Below, one piece after another: positions 1 through 5,881 of a stretch of 5,881 bases of DNA. This DNA is from JACZSB01 sp965372015. GTDB lineage: Bacteria; Fidelibacterota; Marinisomatia; SCGC-AAA003-L08; TS1B11. Location of the stretch: the NCBI GenBank assembly GCA_965372015.1, contig CBDVAP010000154.1:1-5881 (forward strand), in the 5' to 3' direction. Position numbers and translations under genes: made by a program. The notes beneath the pieces are model-generated. The model was given only the letters and a program-made list of their open reading frames with translations, ran no database searches and had not been told where the DNA came from. Numbering within the stretch: position 1 is the stretch's first letter; every line of letters starts with the position of its first letter.

Positions 1-629
1 CAACAAAACCGGCCAATATGAGCTATGAGGAAGCCGCTGCCGTTCCTTATGGGGCCATAATGGCGTTGAGTTTGCTTAGAAAAGTAAATATCCAGCCCGG
101 ACAAAAGGTTCTGATCAATGGAGCCAGTGGCGGGATAGGTTCAGCGGCGGTACAGATTGCCAAGTCTCACTTTGGGGCAGAAGTTACCGGAGTATGCAGT
201 ACCCCGAGATTAGAATTGGTGAAATCTCTGGGAGCCGATAGGGTCATTGATTACACTAAAGAGGATTTTACCAAGAGCGGTGAAACCTACGATCTTATCT
301 TTGATGTATTAGGCAGGAGCTCGTTTTCACGTAATAAGAACTCACTAAAGCAAAACGGACGCTATTTCTTAGTTAGTTTTAAGATGAAGCAGCTGATTCA
401 AATGCTATGGACTAAAATATTAGGCAGCAAGAAAGTAATATGTGCGATAGCAACCGATAAAAAGAAGGATCTAATTTTTATCAGAGAGCTCGTTGAGGCG
501 GGAAAGATAAAATCAGTCATAGATAAACGCTATTCGTTGGAACAGGCTGCCGAGGCTCACCGATATTATGAAGAAGGATACGCCCAAGGAAAAGTAATCA
601 TAACTGTGGACCATAACAACAAATCCTAA
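1..629 (+). CDS. NAD(P)-dependent MDR-family dehydrogenase / quinone oxidoreductase-like protein, 5'-truncated by the window edge
   Basis: This is the C-terminal part of a medium-chain dehydrogenase/reductase, a soluble enzyme that moves hydride between NAD(P)H and a carbonyl, alkene or quinone; the substrate cannot be read from sequence. The frame is open to the left edge (first whole codon at base 3, reading TKPAN before the Met at 18). That Met is therefore internal: KPANMSYEEAAAVP is the standard family segment leading into the Rossmann domain. Counting from that Met, the cofactor loop GASGGIG lies at 35-41, followed by GAEVTGVCST (53-62) and the GADRVIDYT segment (72-80). The C-terminus has the usual IRELVEAGK and EEGYAQGKVIITV elements. 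Complete relatives are about 320-335 residues, so roughly 115-120 N-terminal residues are missing, including the region where zinc ligands would be. It closely resembles the MDR gene at 1415-2383 but is AT-richer. The DUF4386 gene follows after 43 bases. The family is certain; the exact reaction is unknown. Confidence 0.93.
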   Translation, partial: TKPANMSYEEAAAVPYGAIMALSLLRKVNIQPGQKVLINGASGGIGSAAVQIAKSHFGAEVTGVCSTPRLELVKSLGADRVIDYTKEDFTKSGETYDLIFDVLGRSSFSRNKNSLKQNGRYFLVSFKMKQLIQMLWTKILGSKKVICAIATDKKKDLIFIRELVEAGKIKSVIDKRYSLEQAAEAHRYYEEGYAQGKVIITVDHNNKS

Positions 630-672
630 CAAGGTAACTGTACCGAACAATTCCAATAATAGGATTTTAAAA

Positions 673-1350
673 ATGAATTCAGACAGAAAGACCGCAAGAA
701 TTGCGGGTGCATTAATTATTATTGGGATGATTGCGGGCGTACTAAGTATTGTTTCTGTTATAGAGGATCCAGATTATCTTATTAAAGTTTCTGCAAATGA
801 AAACCAGGTACTAATAGGAGCGTTTTTTCAGTTTATTATGATTCCTGCATATATTGGATTTGCACTTTCCCTGTATCCGATTTTAAGAAAATATAATGAA
901 GGTCTTGCTCTTGGATTTGTTGGTTTCCGATTTATTGCGGGAATGTTCCATTTAATTGGCGTAATCATCCTGCCATTATTTTTGATATTAAGCCAGGAAT
1001 TTATAAAAGCCGGATCTCCGGATTCATCTTATTTTCAAATCTTAGGGGGATTATTACGGACAGAACTTGATTTGGTGAAACATGTGGCAATGATACTGGC
1101 TCTGAGTTTAGGTGGTCTAATGTTTTTTTACGTATTGTATCAATCAAAACTTGTCCCTCGATGGTTATCAGGTTGGGGTTTTGTTGGAACTACATTGACC
1201 ATATTAGCAAGCTTGCTATTATTGTTCCGTCTCATCAATGTTATAACGCCGATCTACATGGTTTTGAATCTTCCACTGGCCTTGCAAGAAATGATTCTAG
1301 CGGTATGGTTGATCGTTAAAGGGTTCAATCCATCAGCCATCGCTTCCTAG
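673..1350 (+). CDS. DUF4386 domain-containing integral membrane protein
   Basis: This is a 225-residue, very hydrophobic protein of the uncharacterised DUF4386 family; its molecular function is not known. Six membrane helices are visible at about 8-30, 46-70, 79-106, 135-156, 163-186 and 193-215. Features I associate with the family are the N-terminal start with basic residues running into helix 1 (DRKTARIAG), the VPRWLSGWGFVG segment at 161-172 opening helix 5, and the C-terminal LQEMILAVWLIVKGF at 204-218. The length is normal for the family and there is no cleavable signal peptide; helix 1 probably acts as an uncleaved anchor. The ATG at 673 is preceded by a weak AGGA (661-664) eight bases upstream, and no better start is evident. 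It lies between two homologous MDR dehydrogenase genes on the same strand, so it may be co-transcribed with them. That is inference from spacing only. The gene is markedly AT-rich compared with the downstream MDR gene. Confidence 0.9.
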   Translation: MNSDRKTARIAGALIIIGMIAGVLSIVSVIEDPDYLIKVSANENQVLIGAFFQFIMIPAYIGFALSLYPILRKYNEGLALGFVGFRFIAGMFHLIGVIILPLFLILSQEFIKAGSPDSSYFQILGGLLRTELDLVKHVAMILALSLGGLMFFYVLYQSKLVPRWLSGWGFVGTTLTILASLLLLFRLINVITPIYMVLNLPLALQEMILAVWLIVKGFNPSAIAS

Positions 1351-1375
1351 TCTGCCTAAACAGATGTAAACGAGA

Positions 1376-1381
1376 TATAAT
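1376..1381 (+). promoter_or_regulatory. Candidate -10 element (TATAAT) upstream of the second MDR gene
   Basis: A perfect sigma70-type TATAAT lies in the 64-base spacer between the DUF4386 stop and the MDR start at 1415. It would place transcription start near 1388 and give a leader of about 27 bases that contains the ribosome binding site. No good -35 hexamer is seen at 16-18 bases upstream (the best is TGCCTA at 1353-1358). It is therefore a weak promoter call, and a chance match in an AT-rich spacer is quite possible. Confidence 0.3.
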
Positions 1382-1401
1382 GAGCAAATCAAAGCAATCT
1401 T

Positions 1402-1407
1402 GGGAGG
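1402..1407 (+). promoter_or_regulatory. Ribosome binding site (GGGAGG) that fixes the start of the second MDR gene
   Basis: GGGAGG lies seven bases before the ATG at 1415. The same frame is open further upstream from a TTG at 1400, but that start would place this purine-rich site inside the coding sequence. The ATG also begins the normal family N-terminus (MKVIVQTGYG). The ATG at 1415 is therefore preferred. Confidence 0.75.
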
Positions 1408-1414
1408 AATTGTT

Positions 1415-2383
1415 ATGAAAGTAATCGTCCAAACCGGGTATGGCTCAGCCGATGTCTTTGAACTTCGCGATATCGACAAACCGGGGGTCAAAGATGATGA
1501 GGTGCTGGTACGAGTACATGCTGTGGGCCTCAATTCGGGTGACTATTACACCATGCGAGGGGTACCGTACATGGTCCGCCTGGTTGCCGGCTGGCCCAAA
1601 CCGAAGAACTATATTCCGGGAATGGATGTGGCTGGGCAGGTTGAGACCGTTGGCAAAAATGTTGAACAGCTCCACCCAGGGGATGAGGTCTTCGGTGCCT
1701 GCCAGGCTGGCTGCGCTGAATATGTAGCTGCCAAAGAAAACAAATTCGTGCCGCTGCCGGCCAACCTTACACATCAGCAGGCCGCCGCCGTCCCTACCGC
1801 AGCATTCACGGCTCTTAAAGGGCTTCGGGATGTGGGGAAAGTACAACCAGGGCAGAAGGTGCTGATCAATGGTTCGTCGGGAGGCGTGGGAACGTTCGCC
1901 GTGCAAATTGCCAAGGCGTTAGGCGCAGAAGTGACCGCCGTTTGCAGCACGAGGAATGTGGACTTGGTCCGATCGATTGGCGCTGATCATGTTATTGATT
2001 ACACCAAGGTAAATTTCACGCAAGGTGGGCCGCTCTACGATCTCATCCTCGATCAAGTGGCTAATCATTCCCTTGCAGACTGCAGACGCGCACTCACTCC
2101 TCAGGGTAAACACATACCAAACAGCGGCGAAGGCGGCCTGGGTTACGTCCTTAAGGCGAGTGTGCAATCGCTGTTTGTGCGCCAACAGGGCGGCTCATTT
2201 TTTGGTGAGCCAAACAATGAGGGCCTGGGTGCATTGAAAGAACTTATTGAGGCCGGCAAGGTCACACCGACCATCGACAGAACGTACCCGCTGAGCGAGA
2301 CTCCAGAGGCCTTTCGCTATTTCAATGAGGGTCACGCCCAGGGGAAAGTAGTAATAACCGTGGAGCACCCTAACTCAACCTAA
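1415..2383 (+). CDS. NAD(P)-dependent MDR-family alcohol dehydrogenase / quinone oxidoreductase-like protein (zinc-independent)
   Basis: This is a complete, 322-residue cytosolic medium-chain dehydrogenase/reductase that should carry out NAD(P)H-dependent reduction or oxidation of an unidentified small substrate. The N-terminal GroES-like catalytic domain covers about 1-120, with LNSGDYYTMRG at 39-49 and GMDVAGQVETVGKNV at 69-83 followed by HPGDEVFG at 87-94. The Rossmann domain follows, with the cofactor loop NGSSGGVG at 152-159, GAEVTAVCST at 170-179 and GADHVIDYT at 189-197. The C-terminal ELIEAGK and NEGHAQGKVVITV close the fold. The catalytic zinc ligands of classical alcohol dehydrogenases are absent (NSGD in place of the Cys, GMD in place of GHE), and there is no four-cysteine structural zinc lobe, which places it with the quinone oxidoreductase-like branch. 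It is a homologue of the partial gene at the left edge, but its base composition is more GC-rich. It ends 134 bases before the convergent RND gene. Confidence 0.95.
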   Translation: MKVIVQTGYGSADVFELRDIDKPGVKDDEVLVRVHAVGLNSGDYYTMRGVPYMVRLVAGWPKPKNYIPGMDVAGQVETVGKNVEQLHPGDEVFGACQAGCAEYVAAKENKFVPLPANLTHQQAAAVPTAAFTALKGLRDVGKVQPGQKVLINGSSGGVGTFAVQIAKALGAEVTAVCSTRNVDLVRSIGADHVIDYTKVNFTQGGPLYDLILDQVANHSLADCRRALTPQGKHIPNSGEGGLGYVLKASVQSLFVRQQGGSFFGEPNNEGLGALKELIEAGKVTPTIDRTYPLSETPEAFRYFNEGHAQGKVVITVEHPNST

Positions 2384-2450
2384 CCAAACGCTCCAATTGA
2401 CGGTCAGGAGTGGGCACCTTTGGGCAAATTGAACCCCGCCAAAGCGAAGT

Positions 2451-2486
2451 CCCGCTAACAGCGGGGGCGGCGGCTAGCCCCGTTTT
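2451..2486 (+). terminator. GC-rich hairpins in the convergent gap, probable terminator of the + strand genes
   Basis: Two hairpins can form. CCCGCT (2451-2456) pairs perfectly with AGCGGG (2460-2465) around the loop AAC. GGGGC (2464-2468) pairs with GCCCC (2477-2481) around an eight-base loop and is followed, after one G, by TTTT (2483-2486). They share bases 2464-2465, so only one can form fully at a time. A third option pairs CCCCGC (2434-2439) with GCGGGG (2461-2466). The short T tract on the + strand favours termination after the MDR gene. On the - strand the same hairpins have no clear T tract, so use by the RND gene is uncertain. The rest of the gap (2384-2517) shows nothing else. Confidence 0.45.
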
Positions 2487-2517
2487 CCTGACTCATTTTG
2501 TGTTTTCTCGCCTTCCC

Positions 2518-5500
2518 CTACTTCCGCAGCTTCTGGGGTATGAAGTAGTAGCTCCTGAAGCGTGGTATCCGCCGAATAAGCTTTCCTATGTCGTGCTGGA
2601 TCATGTACAGCGATGGTAGTAGGATCAGTGTCAGAGGGGTGGCGAACAGGATGCCGTAGCCCAGCGCAAGGGCCATGGGGGCGATAAAGGGATCGAAGCC
2701 GCCGAAGCCGTAGGCCGTGGGAAGCAGGCCCGCCACGGTGGTGATGGAAGTAAGCAGGATAGGCCGCAGACGGGAGGTGGTGCCCTCGGCCACGGTCCGA
2801 AGATAATTTTTCTCAGGCGACTCGGCCCGATGCATATTAATGAAGTTCACCAGGATCAGGGAGTCATTTACCACCACTCCCATCATGCCGATTACACCCA
2901 ACATGGCCATAAAGCCCAACGGCTGACTATGGAGGGCAAAGGCCCCGATGACTCCGATCAAACCGAATGGAATGGCAAACATGACGATCACCGGCTGGGC
3001 CAGGGAGTTGAACAACAGCACCAGCACCAGGTAAATACCACCTGCCGCAGTGAGCATGGCTATTGCCAGACTGACCATCGATTTTTCGGTCTCCTCGGCC
3101 TCGCCCCCAACGATAAGTCTGATACCCGGCCAGTAAGTCGGCAAGTCCAGTCCGGCTCTTACCTGGGTGGTGGCTTCCAGGGGAGTCAGCTTACTGTCAC
3201 TGGCCAGGTCGGCGGTGATCGTTATGGCCCGCTCGCCCTCCCAGTGATAGAAATTGGCTGGTCCCGGTCCCTCTGTGAAACTGGCAATCTCCTTCAAGGC
3301 AATCAGGCGTCCCTGGCGATTTGGGATTTGCAGATCGCCCAGCGTTTCCGGGGATCGGCGGGCACTTTCCTCCATAATCACCCGGAAGGCCACGTCCTCA
3401 TCGCCATAACGTACGCTGGTGACTAGCTGGCCGTCATACGCCAAGCGCACATTCTGGGCCACATCGGCAACAGTGAGGCCCAACTCGGATAGACGATCGT
3501 GGTCCAGATCAATGGCCATCTGCATTTTCCCTAGTTTATCGTCCCGGTTAATGTCGGTCACACCATCCATGCTTTCCAAGAAGGCAACGACCGTATCGGC
3601 CAGGGACAGGCGTAGGTCGTCGTCCGTCCCCACCAGGCGCATTTCAATCGGCCGGCCGACTGGAGGGCCCCCACCACCCAGTAAAAAGCGGATTGTGGCG
3701 AATCCGCCCAGGGTGTCGGTTGCCGCCCGCAGTTCCTCGACTATTGTCGCGGCCGATCTTGTGCGCTCTGAAAACGGTGTCAGCGTAACCGAACCCAAGG
3801 CCCAGTTCTCACTTTCGCCGGGAGCAATCCCCATGCCAACACCTCCCTGGCTGCCCACCAGCATCCAGTACGACTCGAGTTCGTCTTCAGGCAGGGCATC
3901 CAGTAGGGCCTCAATCTCATGGATCTTGTCGGTGGTGGCATCTAAAGATGCACCTGTGGGCAATTCGACGAGTAGAAAGAACTCATCGGCGGTATCGCCC
4001 GGAAATAAGATGAACTGCATGTACTTGGCGGCATAGGCGAATGCGCCGATTAGCAGCACGGTGAAAACCGTCAACACCAGGTAGCGCCACCCCAGGACAT
4101 ATACGATAAAGTGCTGGAACCGGCTGCGCAGCCACTCGAACCAGATACTTTGCGGGATCGGAACGATAGCAAACTCATCGCTGGTGTCCGGGTCGCCGCC
4201 ATCGATAGGGCGGGTGTGGTATCCGCTGCTGATGTGGGCCGGTAGGATCATTATCGCTTCCACTAGCGAGATGCCCAGTGCTATGATAATTACTAGCGGA
4301 ATGACGTAGATGAACTGACCGAGCATGCCGGTCATGAAGAGGAAAGGACTGAAAGCCAATATAGTTGTCAGAATAGTGGCAAACACGGGACGGATGACTC
4401 GAGAAGTGCCTTCAACGGCGGCTTCCAGCGGCGTGGCCCCCTTTTCCATGCGGTGGTAGATATTTTCGGCGATTACGATAGCGTCATCCACAATCAGGCC
4501 GATCACCAGGATCATTGCCATCAAGGTAAGCACATCGATATGAATGTCGATGAAGGGGCCGATGAAAACCACCCCGGCGAGGGTTAGTGGAATGCCCATG
4601 GCAACCCAGAAGGCGGTGCGGAAGTTTAAGAAAATGAAAAGTACGCCCGTCACTAACACCAGGCCGATCAGCCCGTTTGTACCCAGCACACTGAGTCGAT
4701 TACGGACGAACCGCGACTGGTCGGCGGAATACATAATCTCCACATCGGGCGGCATGAGTTCGCGCTGCTGTTCAACGTACTCCTTGATCCCATCGATTAC
4801 GCGGATAATATCAGCCGAGCCTTTCTTGAAAATGGTGAAACTGATAACCGCGTGGCCGTTCATGCGGAACCGGGTTTTCTCCGGCGCAAAGCCGCTCTCC
4901 ACCACCGCCAAGTCCTTGATTCGCACGCGGGGACCACCAAAAGCTGAGCGCACGATAACGTCCTCCACCTCGCGAGTGTCACGGAATTCGGCCAGGGTAA
5001 CGATATTCTGCTCGCTGGTGTAGGACTCAAACGAACCGCCGGAGGCCCGGACGTTCCGCAGCTGGATGGCACGGACTATTTCATTTAGTGGTAATTGGTA
5101 TTCGGCGATGGCCCTCTCCGAAACCTCGATTTTGATCTCACGAGCCAGAAACCCGGTCCTCTCCACCCGGGAAACACCATCGATATCCAGCAGCCCCTTT
5201 TCGAAGTACTTGGCCAACCGGCGCAACAGTACATATGGTATCTGTCCGGCAATCCCGACCCGGATTACTTCGAAATTTTCGGTTTTGAAATCGAATATGG
5301 AGGGATTATCGGTTACTTCCGGGGGAAAAGTGGCAACGTTACCAATAGCCTCGCGAATGTCCCGTTTTACTTCCTCGCTGTCCTTAACATCCGGATCGAT
5401 CTCCAGATTGAGCACCGATATGTTTTCCATGGAATATGAGGTCATCCGGTGCAGACCGTCCACGCCCTTGAGCTGATCCTCCAGCTTAGTTGTGACATTT

Positions 5501-5685
5501 ATTTCCACATCTTCGGGAGAGGCGCCCGGATAGCGAGTGGTGACCATCATCATGCCCATATCCACATTGGGGAACATATCACGTTTGATGGTCCTGAGTG
5601 ACCCCAGGCCGAGCAATAGGATTGCAACTGTAAGCAGGTTCGCCAGCAGATGGTTGCTGGCAAAGAAACGGATGAATGATTTCAT
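2518..5685 (-). CDS. RND-family efflux transporter permease subunit (AcrB/HAE-like)
   Basis: This is a 1055-residue inner-membrane proton-driven exporter, expected to form a trimer and to pass substrates to a periplasmic adaptor and outer-membrane channel. It has the duplicated RND layout: helix 1 at about 13-31, a large periplasmic porter/docking loop at 32-334, helices 2-6 at 335-482, a cytoplasmic linker, helix 7 at 534-556, a second periplasmic loop at 557-871, and helices 8-12 at 872-1027. Recognisable motifs are RYPGASPEDVE (51-61), GLIVDDAIVIAENI in helix 4 with the acidic pair D400/D401, FPGDTADEFF (561-570) and GGPPVGRPIEMRL (672-684). In helix 10 the AcrB Lys940 position appears to be Asn940, followed by Asp941, so the proton relay differs from AcrB. 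The substrate (drugs, lipids or other) cannot be assigned. The ATG at 5685 is preferred over an upstream ATG at 5718 because a strong ribosome binding site precedes it and the family N-terminus starts there. No adaptor or TolC-like gene is identifiable nearby. Confidence 0.96.
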   Translation of the reverse strand: MKSFIRFFASNHLLANLLTVAILLLGLGSLRTIKRDMFPNVDMGMMMVTTRYPGASPEDVEINVTTKLEDQLKGVDGLHRMTSYSMENISVLNLEIDPDVKDSEEVKRDIREAIGNVATFPPEVTDNPSIFDFKTENFEVIRVGIAGQIPYVLLRRLAKYFEKGLLDIDGVSRVERTGFLAREIKIEVSERAIAEYQLPLNEIVRAIQLRNVRASGGSFESYTSEQNIVTLAEFRDTREVEDVIVRSAFGGPRVRIKDLAVVESGFAPEKTRFRMNGHAVISFTIFKKGSADIIRVIDGIKEYVEQQRELMPPDVEIMYSADQSRFVRNRLSVLGTNGLIGLVLVTGVLFIFLNFRTAFWVAMGIPLTLAGVVFIGPFIDIHIDVLTLMAMILVIGLIVDDAIVIAENIYHRMEKGATPLEAAVEGTSRVIRPVFATILTTILAFSPFLFMTGMLGQFIYVIPLVIIIALGISLVEAIMILPAHISSGYHTRPIDGGDPDTSDEFAIVPIPQSIWFEWLRSRFQHFIVYVLGWRYLVLTVFTVLLIGAFAYAAKYMQFILFPGDTADEFFLLVELPTGASLDATTDKIHEIEALLDALPEDELESYWMLVGSQGGVGMGIAPGESENWALGSVTLTPFSERTRSAATIVEELRAATDTLGGFATIRFLLGGGGPPVGRPIEMRLVGTDDDLRLSLADTVVAFLESMDGVTDINRDDKLGKMQMAIDLDHDRLSELGLTVADVAQNVRLAYDGQLVTSVRYGDEDVAFRVIMEESARRSPETLGDLQIPNRQGRLIALKEIASFTEGPGPANFYHWEGERAITITADLASDSKLTPLEATTQVRAGLDLPTYWPGIRLIVGGEAEETEKSMVSLAIAMLTAAGGIYLVLVLLFNSLAQPVIVMFAIPFGLIGVIGAFALHSQPLGFMAMLGVIGMMGVVVNDSLILVNFINMHRAESPEKNYLRTVAEGTTSRLRPILLTSITTVAGLLPTAYGFGGFDPFIAPMALALGYGILFATPLTLILLPSLYMIQHDIGKLIRRIPRFRSYYFIPQKLRK

Positions 5686-5692
5686 TGTTATG

Positions 5693-5699
5693 CACCTCC
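5693..5699 (-). promoter_or_regulatory. Ribosome binding site (GGAGGTG) of the RND permease gene
   Basis: On the - strand GGAGGTG sits seven bases before the ATG at 5685. It is an almost ideal Shine-Dalgarno sequence. It decides against the in-frame ATG at 5718, which would add eleven residues (MYISSSWRCIT) with no family counterpart and would run the coding sequence through this site. Confidence 0.8.
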
Positions 5700-5881
5700 A
5701 GGAAGACGAAATATACATTTAGAACAAGGGGACAAAGTAGCCCTTTAACAAGATATTCAAGCCCTCAATGTTTGGATCGGTCTCGGATAGCACCATCCTG
5801 ATGGACTTGGCTCGGTGTTATATTCCACGGTCAACCTAGATTCTGGGGCCAAAGAGTGGGGTAGTTCAGGGTCGGTGTATC
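5700..5881 (-). other. Region upstream of the RND gene; possible end of an unidentified gene cut by the window edge
   Basis: No certain gene is visible here. On the - strand one frame is open from the edge (first whole codon at 5879) to a TGA at 5757-5759, giving 40 residues beginning YTDPELPHSLAPES. A second frame, offset by one base, is open from just after a TAA that reads in that frame near 5816 down to a TAA at 5719-5721. It ends ETDPNIEGLNILLKGYFVPLF. Either could be the C-terminus of an upstream gene, or both together a frameshifted one, or all of it could be non-coding leader. Neither peptide matches the usual end of an RND adaptor protein that I would recognise. No convincing -35/-10 pair for the RND gene was found; the only TATA-like string (TATATT, 5709-5714) lacks a partner at proper spacing. 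Confidence 0.25.

Noticed and set aside
18..20. ATG at 18 as the start of the first dehydrogenase
   Set aside because: The frame is open to the window edge, and the preceding residues (TKPAN) continue the conserved family segment, so this Met is internal to a truncated gene.
1445..1906. Open frame on the - strand inside the second MDR gene (and similar ones at 1919-2185 and 1333-1533)
   Set aside because: These lie opposite a well-supported MDR coding region, their translations resemble no known protein, and no ribosome binding site supports them.
2410..2619. Short + strand open frame across the convergent gap
   Set aside because: It runs through the hairpin region and into the antisense of the RND 3' end, and its translation has no recognisable features.
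2830..3426. Long + strand open frames opposite the RND gene (2830-3426, 3419-4036, 4544-5023, 5066-5476)
   Set aside because: They are antisense to a continuous 1055-residue RND permease. Their translations are low-complexity, rich in His/Gln or Ser/Arg/Thr, as expected from reading a GC-rich gene backwards.
5716..5718. Upstream ATG as the start of the RND permease
   Set aside because: It would add eleven residues absent from the family and would place the strong GGAGGTG site inside the gene. The ATG at 5685 fits better.
1..5881. CRISPR array, tRNA or rRNA gene, insertion sequence or phage attachment site
   Set aside because: I saw no regularly spaced direct repeats, no cloverleaf-like sequence, no transposase or integrase, and no terminal inverted repeats in reading through the window; nearly all of it is covered by the four genes.

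Overview
The window carries four substantial genes: a partial one entering at the left edge, two more in tandem on the + strand, and one long gene on the - strand that converges on them. Everything recognisable belongs to a known protein family. I did not find a previously undescribed system here. The organism cannot be named from this sequence. A large RND-family efflux permease, which normally works in a tripartite pump spanning two membranes, points to a bacterium with an outer membrane. The RND gene and the second dehydrogenase gene are fairly GC-rich, while the first dehydrogenase gene and the small membrane-protein gene are clearly AT-richer, so the window is compositionally mixed.

Left part (about 1-2383, + strand): the C-terminal two thirds of a zinc-independent medium-chain dehydrogenase/reductase (MDR; quinone oxidoreductase-like), then a six-helix DUF4386 membrane protein, then a complete second MDR enzyme. 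The two MDR proteins are clearly homologous to each other and flank the membrane protein. The spacers are short (43 and 64 bases), so the three may be co-transcribed, although a perfect TATAAT just before the third gene could give it its own promoter.

Middle (2384-2517): a convergent gap with GC-rich, mutually exclusive hairpins, one followed by TTTT, probably ending the + strand transcripts.

Right part (2518-5685, - strand): a full-length, 1055-residue RND efflux permease (AcrB/HAE-like) with a strong ribosome binding site. Its usual partners, a periplasmic adaptor and an outer-membrane channel, are not identifiable in the window. The last 196 bases upstream of it hold no certain gene, only two short open stretches in different - strand frames that could be the end of a gene cut by the window edge. 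The efflux pump and the dehydrogenase cluster are transcribed towards each other, and nothing in the sequence links them functionally.
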